Source of the DNA: Diogma glabrata
Taxonomy: Eukaryota > Arthropoda > Insecta > Diptera > Cylindrotomidae
Direction of reading: 5' to 3'
Assembly: GCA_963693315.1 (NCBI GenBank)
Contig: OY856187.1
Location: 74,655,394-74,719,393 of the forward strand
Length of the DNA: 64,000 nucleotides
Under the pieces are notes generated by a model that saw only the letters and a program-made list of their open reading frames with translations, ran no database searches and was not told where the DNA came from. Made by a program: the position numbers and the translations under genes. This document shows, one piece after another, positions 45,870-57,979 of the stretch; the first letter of the stretch is position 1, and the number at the start of each line of letters is the position of its first letter.

Positions 45870-48413
45870 TTAGTTTTGCAGAACAAAATCATAAGTGTTT
45901 TGAAGAAAATTCGTATCAGTTTGTATATTTATACAATTTTTATTTTGTTTGATGCGAATCATTTCCAAAATTCTACGTTTGTTTAAATTTTTTTCTTTAT
46001 CCAAAATTTTGAAATTTTGAAGGGGTAGATCTGTACTGCAGCTTTTCTTATGGTTGGATAATGCACTGATATTTTCATTATTTTGTTTTTTTGCGTCGTT
46101 TAGATGTTGCTTTATACGTTTTCCTAGATATTGCTGTGTTTGCCCTATGTAAGATTTACCACATTCACAATCAGCTTGATAAACTAAATTGGATTCAATA
46201 TTCATAGGTATTTTATCTTTTAATTTTGAAAAAATAGTGTTATATAAACTATTATTAGCTGTTCCTACAACTTCGAAATTAAAGTTTTTTAACAAGTGTT
46301 TTATTTGTTCGAAAAGACTTTTGACATAAGGTATAGTCATGTAAATTTTGTTGTTGTTCATCAATGTTGATTTTGCTAAGACAGTGTTTTCATTACTGTA
46401 AATTTGTTGATTTACTAATTTACGTATAAAGTTTTCTGGATAATTATTTTTTTGGAGAGTTTCAAAAAGTAAATTTAAATTTTTGTTATGGAATTTTGGA
46501 TCAGATAAGCTCAAGATTTTTTTAACCATTAAGGTGACAGTGTTTTTCTTATAAGATAAGGGTAGCCATGAATTAAAGTTCAAGTATCTACCTGACCATG
46601 TTTTCTTATGGAACCAATCAGTAATTAGTTTGCCATTACTTTGACGATGTATGATAAGATCTAAAAACGGTAGGCAGCAATCATTTTCTGTTTCAATCGT
46701 GAACTGTATATTCCTGTTAAAATTATTAAACTTATTTAGAAAATCTTGTATTTTGTTTTTGGGACAAGCAGTTAGAATGTCGTCCACATATCTAAAGAAA
46801 AATGGTGGTTTGAAGGTCATATCTTTTAACACAGTTTTTTCAACATATTCCATAATTAGATTAGCACAAGATGGGCTTACAGGAGATCCCATTGGACTAC
46901 CGAAAATATGTTTATATGCTTCCTGATTATAAGTAAATTCACAATTGTTTAAAACTAGTTCTAATGCTTCTATAAATTGTACCTTTGTCAATTTTAGCTT
47001 GTTAAGTTTTTTGATTTCCATCCAATTTTGTTTTGCAATTTGAACAACAAGATTACTATCCACGTTTGTAAACAAAGAAACAACATCTAAAGAAATCAAA
47101 ATATAGTCATCGGCCAGTTGATATTCACTTAATTTTTCTTTTAAATCTTCTGCATTTTTGACAAATGTTTTAGTTCTTCCCACAAACTTATTTAAAATGC
47201 TAGATAAAAATGACGATAAATTGTAAAGCGGTGTTCCAATAGAACTTACAATTGGACGAAGAGGGATACCAGCTTTATGAACTTTGGGTAAACCATATAA
47301 AGTAGCAGGTATACCGTAATAAGAACGCAACCATTTTCCTTGATCTTTCGATATTCGTTCTTCAGTTTCCCATGTCATTACCATTTTATTAAGATGTTTT
47401 TGAATATTGGCAGTTGGTACTTTAGCAATTTTTAAATAAGTTGTATCATCTTGTAATAAGGTTTGTATTTTAAATTCGTAATCACTTTTTTTCATGACAA
47501 CTGTGATATTTCCTTTATCTGCTTTTAATATATGTATATCATCATTAACTGTCATAAAATTCTTCGTATCTTTTAAATCACGAAGCAACTTTAATTCCTC
47601 ATTTGAAAGCAGTTTTTTGTGGTTATGCTTATGTTTAAAGTTGGTCAATATGTTGACAAAACGATTGCGTAAATTTGACTTAGTCAAATCGTCAAATTGA
47701 TCTTCACAGCTCAGAAGAACACTTTCAACTCCACACACTATCTTATCAAATGGTATTCTTTTAGGATTGACAGGGGGAGCAAATTTTTCACCGAGTTTCA
47801 GGACATTTTCAACATTTTCTGGTATTGTTGTTTCAGAAAGATTGACTAACCATTTACCATCTGATAAACCAATATTATGATTGGCCGATACAGTTGAATA
47901 TTCACGATCACTTTGAACAAAGATGTTTTCTGTTTCGTTTGCTAAATTTATTGGTATTGGTCTTAAGAGGTTATCAATTTTCCGACGATGAATAATTTTT
48001 ATTTCTTCAAAAATATCTTTAAATTGTTTTTCTGATCGATCAAAAATTAAGGAAGATAGTTCAGGTGGTAAATTTTCAATAATAAAAATTCTTAAATTTT
48101 CAATTTGTTTTTCCAGATTTTTAATGATGCCAAAAATTTCGGTAATTTCACGACTAAGGACTGTGAACAAAAAACGATGTTCTGCATTTTCAAAAATTTG
48201 TTTGTCTATTTTACACGTGTTCTTGAGACGTCTATTTTTTGGTAACACACGTTGTTTTCTATAACGTAGTAGTAGGTATTTCTTGTTTAGAGCTTTTGCT
48301 AGCTTTAATTTTTCACTAAAAAATTGAGCAACTAGTCTCATTGTATCGTTGTTTGTTTTTCTTTTTAAAAATTTAAAAAAGTTCTTGTTTCTATTTCTAT
48401 TTCTTTTACCCAT
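45870..48413 (-). CDS. Penelope-like reverse transcriptase with GIY-YIG endonuclease (left copy)
   Basis: Single-frame retroelement polyprotein that primes DNA synthesis at target sites using its own GIY-YIG nuclease. The start is taken at MGKRNRNRNKNF (48413): a Met 27 codons further up (48494) lies beyond the inversion centre, in the other arm, and would not exist in an ordinary tandem copy. From that longer frame: basic N-terminus, RT about residues 330-640 with LKADKGNITVVMKK, YGLPKVHKAGIPLRPIVSS, ISLDVVSLFTNV, GSPMGSPVSPSCANL and catalytic RYVDDIL (568-574); linker; GIY-YIG about 765-850 with VYQADCECGKSYIGQTQQ and a C-terminal ILDKEKNLNKRRILE block. It differs from the right copy at three positions (L/K at 7, H/Q in EAYKHIFGS, L/I in EQIKHLLKN). 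No stop or frameshift. Confidence 0.94.
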   Translation of the reverse strand: MGKRNRNRNKNFFKFLKRKTNNDTMRLVAQFFSEKLKLAKALNKKYLLLRYRKQRVLPKNRRLKNTCKIDKQIFENAEHRFLFTVLSREITEIFGIIKNLEKQIENLRIFIIENLPPELSSLIFDRSEKQFKDIFEEIKIIHRRKIDNLLRPIPINLANETENIFVQSDREYSTVSANHNIGLSDGKWLVNLSETTIPENVENVLKLGEKFAPPVNPKRIPFDKIVCGVESVLLSCEDQFDDLTKSNLRNRFVNILTNFKHKHNHKKLLSNEELKLLRDLKDTKNFMTVNDDIHILKADKGNITVVMKKSDYEFKIQTLLQDDTTYLKIAKVPTANIQKHLNKMVMTWETEERISKDQGKWLRSYYGIPATLYGLPKVHKAGIPLRPIVSSIGTPLYNLSSFLSSILNKFVGRTKTFVKNAEDLKEKLSEYQLADDYILISLDVVSLFTNVDSNLVVQIAKQNWMEIKKLNKLKLTKVQFIEALELVLNNCEFTYNQEAYKHIFGSPMGSPVSPSCANLIMEYVEKTVLKDMTFKPPFFFRYVDDILTACPKNKIQDFLNKFNNFNRNIQFTIETENDCCLPFLDLIIHRQSNGKLITDWFHKKTWSGRYLNFNSWLPLSYKKNTVTLMVKKILSLSDPKFHNKNLNLLFETLQKNNYPENFIRKLVNQQIYSNENTVLAKSTLMNNNKIYMTIPYVKSLFEQIKHLLKNFNFEVVGTANNSLYNTIFSKLKDKIPMNIESNLVYQADCECGKSYIGQTQQYLGKRIKQHLNDAKKQNNENISALSNHKKSCSTDLPLQNFKILDKEKNLNKRRILEMIRIKQNKNCINIQTDTNFLQNTYDFVLQN

Positions 48414-48474
48414 GTTTTCACCAAATGGGCGTAATATATAATATTTGATGTGATTTTTGGCTTGTCTATTATTT

Positions 48475-48476
48475 AA
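48475..48476. other. Centre of the Penelope palindrome
   Basis: ggcttgtctattattt, two A, then aaataatagacaagcc. The two 5' ends meet directly. The right-hand tandem junction at 51400-51420 has a very similar sequence (tattatttaaaataatag). Confidence 0.9.
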
Positions 48477-48537
48477 AAATAATAGACAAGCCAAAAATCA
48501 CATCAAATATTATATATTACGCCCATTTGGTGAAAAC

Positions 48538-51081
48538 ATGGGTAAAAGAAATAGAAATAGAAACAAGAACTTTTTTAAATTTTTAAAAAGAAAAACAAAC
48601 AACGATACAATGAGACTAGTTGCTCAATTTTTTAGTGAAAAATTAAAGCTAGCAAAAGCTCTAAACAAGAAATACCTACTACTACGTTATAGAAAACAAC
48701 GTGTGTTACCAAAAAATAGACGTCTCAAGAACACGTGTAAAATAGACAAACAAATTTTTGAAAATGCAGAACATCGTTTTTTGTTCACAGTCCTTAGTCG
48801 TGAAATTACCGAAATTTTTGGCATCATTAAAAATCTGGAAAAACAAATTGAAAATTTAAGAATTTTTATTATTGAAAATTTACCACCTGAACTATCTTCC
48901 TTAATTTTTGATCGATCAGAAAAACAATTTAAAGATATTTTTGAAGAAATAAAAATTATTCATCGTCGGAAAATTGATAACCTCTTAAGACCAATACCAA
49001 TAAATTTAGCAAACGAAACAGAAAACATCTTTGTTCAAAGTGATCGTGAATATTCAACTGTATCGGCCAATCATAATATTGGTTTATCAGATGGTAAATG
49101 GTTAGTCAATCTTTCTGAAACAACAATACCAGAAAATGTTGAAAATGTCCTGAAACTCGGTGAAAAATTTGCTCCCCCTGTCAATCCTAAAAGAATACCA
49201 TTTGATAAGATAGTGTGTGGAGTTGAAAGTGTTCTTCTGAGCTGTGAAGATCAATTTGACGATTTGACTAAGTCAAATTTACGCAATCGTTTTGTCAACA
49301 TATTGACCAACTTTAAACATAAGCATAACCACAAAAAACTGCTTTCAAATGAGGAATTAAAGTTGCTTCGTGATTTAAAAGATACGAAGAATTTTATGAC
49401 AGTTAATGATGATATACATATATTAAAAGCAGATAAAGGAAATATCACAGTTGTCATGAAAAAAAGTGATTACGAATTTAAAATACAAACCTTATTACAA
49501 GATGATACAACTTATTTAAAAATTGCTAAAGTACCAACTGCCAATATTCAAAAACATCTTAATAAAATGGTAATGACATGGGAAACTGAAGAACGAATAT
49601 CGAAAGATCAAGGAAAATGGTTGCGTTCTTATTACGGTATACCTGCTACTTTATATGGTTTACCCAAAGTTCATAAAGCTGGTATCCCTCTTCGTCCAAT
49701 TGTAAGTTCTATTGGAACACCGCTTTACAATTTATCGTCATTTTTATCTAGCATTTTAAATAAGTTTGTGGGAAGAACTAAAACATTTGTCAAAAATGCA
49801 GAAGATTTAAAAGAAAAATTAAGTGAATATCAACTGGCCGATGACTATATTTTGATTTCTTTAGATGTTGTTTCTTTGTTTACAAACGTGGATAGTAATC
49901 TTGTTGTTCAAATTGCAAAACAAAATTGGATGGAAATCAAAAAACTTAACAAGCTAAAATTGACAAAGGTACAATTTATAGAAGCATTAGAACTAGTTTT
50001 AAACAATTGTGAATTTACTTATAATCAGGAAGCATATAAACAAATTTTCGGTAGTCCAATGGGATCTCCTGTAAGCCCATCTTGTGCTAATCTAATTATG
50101 GAATATGTTGAAAAAACTGTGTTAAAAGATATGACCTTCAAACCACCATTTTTCTTTAGATATGTGGACGACATTCTAACTGCTTGTCCCAAAAACAAAA
50201 TACAAGATTTTCTAAATAAGTTTAATAATTTTAACAGGAATATACAGTTCACGATTGAAACAGAAAATGATTGCTGCCTACCGTTTTTAGATCTTATCAT
50301 ACATCGTCAAAGTAATGGCAAACTAATTACTGATTGGTTCCATAAGAAAACATGGTCAGGTAGATACTTGAACTTTAATTCATGGCTACCCTTATCTTAT
50401 AAGAAAAACACTGTCACCTTAATGGTTAAAAAAATCTTGAGCTTATCTGATCCAAAATTCCATAACAAAAATTTAAATTTACTTTTTGAAACTCTCCAAA
50501 AAAATAATTATCCAGAAAACTTTATACGTAAATTAGTAAATCAACAAATTTACAGTAATGAAAACACTGTCTTAGCAAAATCAACATTGATGAACAACAA
50601 CAAAATTTACATGACTATACCTTATGTCAAAAGTCTTTTCGAACAAATAAAACACTTGATAAAAAACTTTAATTTCGAAGTTGTAGGAACAGCTAATAAT
50701 AGTTTATATAACACTATTTTTTCAAAATTAAAAGATAAAATACCTATGAATATTGAATCCAATTTAGTTTATCAAGCTGATTGTGAATGTGGTAAATCTT
50801 ACATAGGGCAAACACAGCAATATCTAGGAAAACGTATAAAGCAACATCTAAACGACGCAAAAAAACAAAATAATGAAAATATCAGTGCATTATCCAACCA
50901 TAAGAAAAGCTGCAGTACAGATCTACCCCTTCAAAATTTCAAAATTTTGGATAAAGAAAAAAATTTAAACAAACGTAGAATTTTGGAAATGATTCGCATC
51001 AAACAAAATAAAAATTGTATAAATATACAAACTGATACGAATTTTCTTCAAAACACTTATGATTTTGTTCTGCAAAACTAA
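48538..51081 (+). CDS. Penelope-like reverse transcriptase with GIY-YIG endonuclease (right copy)
   Basis: Same protein as the left copy with three residue differences; no disabling change, so both copies could encode active enzyme. Catalytic YVDD is encoded at 50161-50172 and the GIY-YIG core at about 50766-50815. In this copy the residue before IFGSPMGSP is Gln. The start is taken at 48538 for the reason given for the left copy. The head-to-head layout means that any promoter lies in the short shared 5' region (about 60 bp per side), which is too short to judge. Confidence 0.94.
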   Translation: MGKRNRNRNKNFFKFLKRKTNNDTMRLVAQFFSEKLKLAKALNKKYLLLRYRKQRVLPKNRRLKNTCKIDKQIFENAEHRFLFTVLSREITEIFGIIKNLEKQIENLRIFIIENLPPELSSLIFDRSEKQFKDIFEEIKIIHRRKIDNLLRPIPINLANETENIFVQSDREYSTVSANHNIGLSDGKWLVNLSETTIPENVENVLKLGEKFAPPVNPKRIPFDKIVCGVESVLLSCEDQFDDLTKSNLRNRFVNILTNFKHKHNHKKLLSNEELKLLRDLKDTKNFMTVNDDIHILKADKGNITVVMKKSDYEFKIQTLLQDDTTYLKIAKVPTANIQKHLNKMVMTWETEERISKDQGKWLRSYYGIPATLYGLPKVHKAGIPLRPIVSSIGTPLYNLSSFLSSILNKFVGRTKTFVKNAEDLKEKLSEYQLADDYILISLDVVSLFTNVDSNLVVQIAKQNWMEIKKLNKLKLTKVQFIEALELVLNNCEFTYNQEAYKQIFGSPMGSPVSPSCANLIMEYVEKTVLKDMTFKPPFFFRYVDDILTACPKNKIQDFLNKFNNFNRNIQFTIETENDCCLPFLDLIIHRQSNGKLITDWFHKKTWSGRYLNFNSWLPLSYKKNTVTLMVKKILSLSDPKFHNKNLNLLFETLQKNNYPENFIRKLVNQQIYSNENTVLAKSTLMNNNKIYMTIPYVKSLFEQIKHLIKNFNFEVVGTANNSLYNTIFSKLKDKIPMNIESNLVYQADCECGKSYIGQTQQYLGKRIKQHLNDAKKQNNENISALSNHKKSCSTDLPLQNFKILDKEKNLNKRRILEMIRIKQNKNCINIQTDTNFLQNTYDFVLQN

Positions 51082-51300
51082 AAAATTTTTTATTTTAAAC
51101 ATTAAACATCATAGAGCTTTTTCTACTTAACATTTTCTAATTTTTTATCATTGTATTATTGTTTTGTATTTTCTTTCATTATTTTTTATATAGTTAGCTT
51201 TTTCTTTTTTGATTGTAAGTTTTCATAATAAGTTTTTTATTTCATTTGTCAAGTTGTGTTTATTTTTTGTATCAGAATTTTTCATTATATGTATTGTATG

Positions 51301-51347
51301 TTATCCCTGAAGATGGTTTATTAAAAACCGAAACAATTGTTGGATAA
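51301..51347 (+). ncRNA. Hammerhead-ribozyme-like motif (right copy)
   Basis: In order: TTATCC (helix I), CTGAAGA (core, consensus CUGAUGA with A at the variable position 7), an extra T, GGTTT-ATTAA-AAACC (helix II), GAA, ACAATTGT (very short helix III: A-T and C-G closing AATT), T (cleavage position 17), GGATAA (helix I, six pairs with TTATCC). RNA enters and leaves by helix I, the arrangement known for hammerheads in Penelope-like elements. The unpaired T at the base of helix II departs from the consensus. It lies 220 bp after the stop codon. Confidence 0.55.
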
Positions 51348-51410
51348 ACATTTTTTTAAAAATATTGTTTTATTTATTGGCTTTATCCCAAAAAATTTAT
51401 TATTTAAAAT

Positions 51411-52200
<790 letters not shown>

Positions 52201-52285
52201 ATATTTATTAACAGCAAACATACATATTAAGAAGTTTTCACCTTATGTCCTACATACTAATTTATGTGGTATTGTTATATAATCA

Positions 52286-52288
52286 TAC

Positions 52289-52333
<45 letters not shown>

Positions 52334-52430
52334 CATATATACATACACACATATACATACATACACACGCACACATACATACATACATACATATCCATAC
52401 ACATATATATATACACACACATATACACAT
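52286..52430. repeat. (ACAT)n array, left part of a split microsatellite
   Basis: The array continues at 56912-57020 on the other side of the hAT insertion, so the two are one locus. Confidence 0.9.
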
Positions 52431-52799
52431 CAGTGGCGTTTTCTCTGGGTGTTCTAGTCGTTCGCCGAACGACTTGAGAAATCCATAAAATATTCAAAAT
52501 GGATAACTAAAATAAATTCAGCTTTTAATATTAAAAAAGAAAGAAATACTTTTCTTGCAATAAATGAAACAAATGTTCATATTTTAATAAGCAAATAGAA
52601 AAAAAATACAATTGTTTGTGTAAGCCATAACATATTTAATCTACACTGCATAATACACAACAAAGAATAATTTCCCCTCAAATTCATGTTCATTAGATTT
52701 ATGAACATAAAAGCAACCGAACCCAATTCCTTGTCTCGCATATATAATTCATATACGCAGCTTAAATGAAGCAAAAAGGAGAATAACTTTTTTATATAG

Positions 52800-53040
52800 A
52801 ATAAATGCATTCAAAATGTTCGTAATTTTTACAGAACCCAATAATATTCAATGTATACATGTTTTTATATTTTATATTTAACACTACATACGCATTAAAT
52901 ATTCACTTACAATACACAATAGCAAGAAAACAAATGGAATGAAGTAAATACTAAAGATGTATTTGTTTTAAAATAATCGTTTTATGTTCGTTTAAAAATC
53001 AGAACATGGTACGTAATACGTTTTACATTGATTTTAACTG
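52800..53040. other. hAT interior, no gene
   Basis: AT-rich, no domain on either strand; the minus frame at 52577-52810 is not recognisable. Confidence 0.4.
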
Positions 53041-53122
53041 TGTTCGATTTGACTGAAGCAATTGATACAACTGAAAAATTGAATGCAATTGTTGTTGGCT
53101 ATTCAGTTGTTTCAGTCAAATA
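53041..53122. repeat. Short foldback repeat, copy 1
   Basis: GTTCGATTTGACTGAA at the left pairs with TTCAGTCAAAT at the right, with cagttgtttcag-type sequence between. The same sequence is found in opposite orientation at 57980-58072. Confidence 0.7.
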
Positions 53123-53150
53123 AAGGCAGAAGAAAAATAAATGGATATTT

Positions 53151-55099
53151 GTGTACTTTAGGTTCAAAAACGATCTATTCCACTTTACGAGTTTTCAAGA
53201 TAAATGAAAAAAACTTTTTATTTTGAAATAATTTACAAACTCGGTGATTTTATTGTTTAATTGGTTTCTTTAGGGATTTTCCATTAATTTGTTTGAAGTT
53301 TAAAATAAAGTAGGTAGTCAAGTTAAGCTGGTATTTTAGAAAACATTTTGGAATAGAGACGTTTTGAAACTTACACAATGGAATAAGTTCGTTTATAACT
53401 TATTACTATTGGAAAATGTATTTTTTCAAACTTACATTTTGAAATACTATCGTATTGATTGATAATTTGGTTTTCTGCCAAACCGCCGACTTTTCTAATT
53501 TCGAAACCAAGAATATTTTACAACGTTGGTTGATTTTAGATAATGCAATAAAACAAAATATTGATTTTTGATATATCTGTATTATAGATGTTATATCTTT
53601 TTTAAAATAAATAATAATGAAAAACTATATATGACTATATATGATAAACGAAAGGCATTTAGCGGCACTCTCATGGTGGCATTTTTGGACCTTGTTTGAC
53701 CCAAAAATATTTTCTGGAAATGTTGTGGCAAGCAATCTCTTGGATAACTTCGACAACTGGCTATAAACGGGTATCGGTTAAGAGGCTAGAGCCTTAACAC
53801 TGTTCAAATCAAAGTGTTATAACGGCTGTTTAGGACGTAAATTTCTATCATTTTTCAAAAAACCAGATAACTGAAATAAAAAGCTTTTTAGCTATCTGCA
53901 ATCAACAATGTACAGGTACAACGAAATTTTGCGGTACTTTCACTGTCGTATTTTTTAACCTACACCAAAAACATTTTCTGGAAATATTGGGGCAAATAAT
54001 CTCTTACTGGCCGTACAACTGACCAAATCCGGTTACCAGTTAAGGGGCTCGAGCTTTAAAGCTGTATAAATCAAAGCATTATAACGCCTGTTTGGGACAA
54101 AATTTTGAAACAAAATTGCTGGATATTAAATATTTGAGTATACTTCTATTCTTGTTTGAAAATGCTAAACATCTGCAGTGAAGGGCTCCAAAGTAATCGG
54201 TTCCAACAAAAACCAACACCACCAAAAGTTTTCATCAGTTTTTCTTCACGTAAGAACTTGGAAATGGTCGAAAAATCTCAAATGACGGTAAAAATGAAAA
54301 ATTTTTAATTATTGCAAATGAATGAACACAAAAATTGATTTTTTCCTGAAACAATGAATAATATGATATGTCTTTGTTGATTTTAAGAAGCTGACGTTCT
54401 GAAAGAAGCTGAAAGAAGAAAACGTTCCTAAGTTGCATAGTTGTACGTTTCCTCATAATTAATTTTATTTGTAAAGTTTGTTTGATAATTCTGTTTGTAA
54501 TTAGTGTGTTTACGTAAACTAATCTGATTAATCCGATTCTACAAAAATCTGTCTGACAACGAAATCTACCTATTTCTTGCGGATATCCCACCGCTTGAAC
54601 TTTGCCAGATTGAATTCAATCGGATTCAATCACACACCGCGGCTGTTCGCTGACAAACTGATTAGCATTTACTTACTGGATAATGGATATAAAAACTGAT
54701 GCAAGCTGCAATAAAAAATCTACCACTTTAAAACAAATATCACGATCGACTGATATTTGAATACGAATATTTTGAAATAAAGGATTTCGGTGCCAAACGC
54801 ATATTTTGGAATAGGCATGTTATGTTTTTTAAAGACATGATTCTTATTGGAATAGATTGTTTTTGATTGCAAAACAATTGAAATGGAATAGCTTTGTTTT
54901 GTTTCAAAAGCTATGACGTAATAGATTGCTTTTGAATCGTAACTGGAATTTGTCACCCAATTTTCTCAGAAATAGATAAACATTTTTAAATTTTTATTTT
55001 ACTGATATGTTCAGTTTAATGGAAAGAAACGAAATCAATTAATACATAACTCAAAAATTTTAAAAAGTGGAATTGATCGTTTTTGAACCTAAAGGACAC
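53151..55099. mobile_element. Nested TIR element, 1.95 kb, non-coding
   Basis: Left end GTGTACTTTAGGTTCAAAAA and right end, read inverted, GTGTCCTTTAGGTTCAAAAA; about 35 of 37 terminal bases match. ATTT flanks both sides and may be a 4-bp duplication. Subterminal ggaata-a--cgtttttga motifs recur on both sides. Contains Helentron-like copy C. The short relative at 24029-24545 is in the other hAT. Confidence 0.75.
53600..54598 (+). mobile_element. Helentron/DINE-1-like element, copy C
   Basis: The right end CGAAATCTACCTATTTCTTG then the hairpin GCGG...CCGC matches copies A and B. The left hairpin is missing or lost. An internal block (gcggcactctc, attttctggaaat, ggctagagcc) is present twice, at about 53660-53790 and 53910-54055, so this copy has an internal duplication. 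Confidence 0.6.
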
Positions 55100-55114
55100 A
55101 TTTAAAATTTTTTT

Positions 55115-55520
55115 TTAACCGACTTCAAAAGAGAAGGAGGTTTATGTTTAATTTTGAGTTTTTTTTATGTATGTTCACCGATTTCTCAAAAACGGTTTGT
55201 TCGATTTGAATGATTTAAATTTTATTCTATTGAGGTAAGTTTCGAGGTGGTCCCATATTTTTTTCTATATCGTGAAAAATACTGTTTTTCAGAAAATCGA
55301 GAAAAACTGTATATTTTTATGTATATTCCCCGATTTCTCCAAAACGGCTCATTGTGTTCTATTAAGGTACATTCAGAGGTTGTCCCATATTTTTTTCCAT
55401 GATGTGGAAAAAACTATATTTTTTATGTATTTTTGCCGATTCCTTCGAAAAAGCTTATTTTATTTGGTTGGTTTGACCTGCGTTATATTGCTATAGATGC
55501 CAAGGTAGTCCTAAATAATT
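55115..55520 (+). repeat. Degenerate tandem repeat, unit about 130 bp
   Basis: Three imperfect units share tttttatgta-ttccccgatttctc, aaaacgg, ttctattgaggta and ggtggtcccatatttttttc. It begins with aaccgacttcaaaagagaagg, a motif I have seen at the head of common insect repeats (from memory). Confidence 0.6.
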
Positions 55521-55676
55521 TTTCTTGATAGAAAATATTCCGTTTTTTTATAAAAATCGGAAAACCATGATTACTAGATTTTCATCGATGAATACTTTCC
55601 GGGATTTTAAGTTATTGCATCAAAAACGCTTTCTGACATGCTTGCTAACAGACATTTGCTTTTATACACTAAAAAT

Positions 55677-56104
55677 TAAAATATAAAAAATCTTTTTAAA
55701 AAAAAAATAGAACCGATTTCAGAAAAAAAAAAAAACACAAGAGAGTGAAAAATAACTCAATTGTGGCTTAGAGATAAAAATTTTGTTATATCTAACTACA
55801 GCCAAAAAAATTAAGCCTTTAAACAAAATTATTATATTATAGAAGTTATTTGTTATAATAATTTTTACAATAACTTTTTTAATATAATAACAACTATAAT
55901 AATTGTAATAATTATAATAACAAATAACTTCTATAATATAATAATTTTGTTTAAACTTTAAAGGCTTAATTTTTTCCCTGTTGTTAGATTATAGATATAA
56001 CTAAATTTTTGTCTCTAAGCCACAATTGAGTTATTTTTCACTTTCTTGTGTTTTTTTTTTCTGATGTCGGTTCTATTTTTTTTTTAAAGACTTTTTATTT
56101 TATT
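55677..56104. repeat. 0.43-kb AT-rich palindrome
   Basis: The arms pair from aaaaaaaaaatagaaccg at the left to cggttctattttttttt at the right, through cacaagagagtg/cactttcttgtg and ttaagcctttaaac/gtttaaactttaaaggcttaa, with a centre near 55890. It could form a hairpin of about 190 bp. No gene. Confidence 0.82.
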
Positions 56105-56265
56105 TTGAAAACGATCAACGTAATATAATTTTTCAACAATGCGAAACTATTACCTCAGAACAGTAATAAATTGTGTTGTTTAGCCAAATATCAATAATTT
56201 AAATTGCATGGTGGTAATTTTCTTAAATTTGTAAGAGGATTTAAAAATTATTTTAATACAAAGAC

Positions 56266-56810
56266 ATGGAAGAGACGTTTTGCATCATTAACGATTTGAA
56301 GGCAATATCTTTTGCTGGGCGAACTATAGATGAAAAGAAATGTATATTACGAAATGGAAAGCCTGTACCGGAATTACCAAATATGGAAACCAAATGCACT
56401 TCAAAGCGACAAACATTCACTCGGCGTTTAATAATTTCCAGTTATAAGTCACCTGAATGGTTGACAGGCAGCTTACTTTTGAATAAACTGTTTTACTGGC
56501 CTTATGTATTGTTTTACAAAACAGTTAGAAAAGTCTGTTTGGAATTTTGACGGGTTTTCGAATTTCATTTAAGCATTGGGATACAAAAGCATGGAAAAAG
56601 TAGAACTTAGATTACGAATATGTAGGCATTTAAAACATTGTGGACTATAAGATTAGATTTAATTTTAGATGAGCAAAGTCATATATCAAGACAAAATTAC
56701 AATGAACTGATCAGACGCAACAGAAATTTGTTAAAGATCTTAATAAATATTGTTTGTTCATTGTGTAAACTCGCATTTAGAGGCCATGACGAAGGCACGA
56801 AACATTATAA
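56266..56810 (+). pseudogene. hAT transposase N-terminal fragment (ZMYM1-like)
   Basis: Reads KKCILRNGKPVPELPN, FTRRLIISSYKSPEWLTGS, NKLFYWPYVLFYKT (TTF-type zinc-finger region; family members have Cys where this reads WPYVLF, so metal ligands are lost), then after a stop and frameshift TIRLDLILDEQ, ISRQNYNELIRRNR and LAFRGHDEGT. That is the start of DUF4371; the catalytic part is absent and sequence runs on into the microsatellite-like end of the hAT. A different lineage from the transposase at 25320-28336. Confidence 0.75.
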
Positions 56811-56911
56811 CTATATACAATACACATACTATAAATACATACATATTATAACTACATAACTACATTCAACAAAAACGAACACCTTAAAGAAATATTCAGG
56901 AAACGCCACTG

Positions 56912-57020
56912 ATACACATATATACAGACATATATATACATACACATACACACATACACATACATATACATACACACATACATACATACATGCATACATA
57001 CACACATACATACACATATA
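56912..57020. repeat. (ACATAC)n array, right part of the split microsatellite
   Basis: Continues the units of 52286-52430 after the duplicated ATACACAT. Confidence 0.9.
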
Positions 57021-57352
57021 TACATATATTGATAATTCATATAAATATGTTATATATATTTTGATAATTTAAATATGGAATATATGTATAAAATTTGTTT
57101 GAACGATATCTTTAATACTTTAGACGTATTTTTAGACTTCCTTTCATTTATTCCAAATTACATAAAATTGATAGAAATACGAAAGATGTTTTAAGAAAGT
57201 TATATATAAACATTAAAAACTAGTTTCAATGTTTATATATACCTTTTGTATTATATTCTGTAGCTGTAAATCAAAGAAGGTTAATTAATTCGAAGTTCTA
57301 TTTTCATTAAATTTATTAAAACTAAATTAAATTAATGCCAAATCTCAGCTAA

Positions 57353-57978
<626 letters not shown>

Positions 57979-57979
57979 G

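Larger units (their letters stand above)
48477..51410 (+). mobile_element. Penelope-like element, right (plus) arm
   Basis: Mirror of 45541-48474. It is followed without a gap by the start of another copy (51411-51448), the partial tandem arrangement often described for Penelope-like elements. Confidence 0.92.
52431..56911 (+). mobile_element. Complete hAT transposon in a microsatellite, 4.5 kb
   Basis: Left terminus CAGTGGCGTTTTCT, right terminus AGGAAACGCCACTG (inverted, 13 of 14). The flanks 52423-52430 and 56912-56919 are both ATACACAT. Holds a foldback copy (53041-53122), a nested TIR element (53151-55099), tandem repeats (55115-55520), a palindrome (55677-56104) and only the N-terminal part of a transposase (56266-56810). 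Duplications in a microsatellite can match by chance, but the paired termini make the call firm. Confidence 0.88.

Noticed and set aside
48457..48494. MACLLF... as the Penelope start codon on either strand
   Set aside because: These Met codons lie across the inversion centre in the opposite arm, so they are by-products of the head-to-head junction.
46651..50300. Short antisense frames inside the Penelope coding regions
   Set aside because: Shadows of the long reverse transcriptase frames, identical in both arms.
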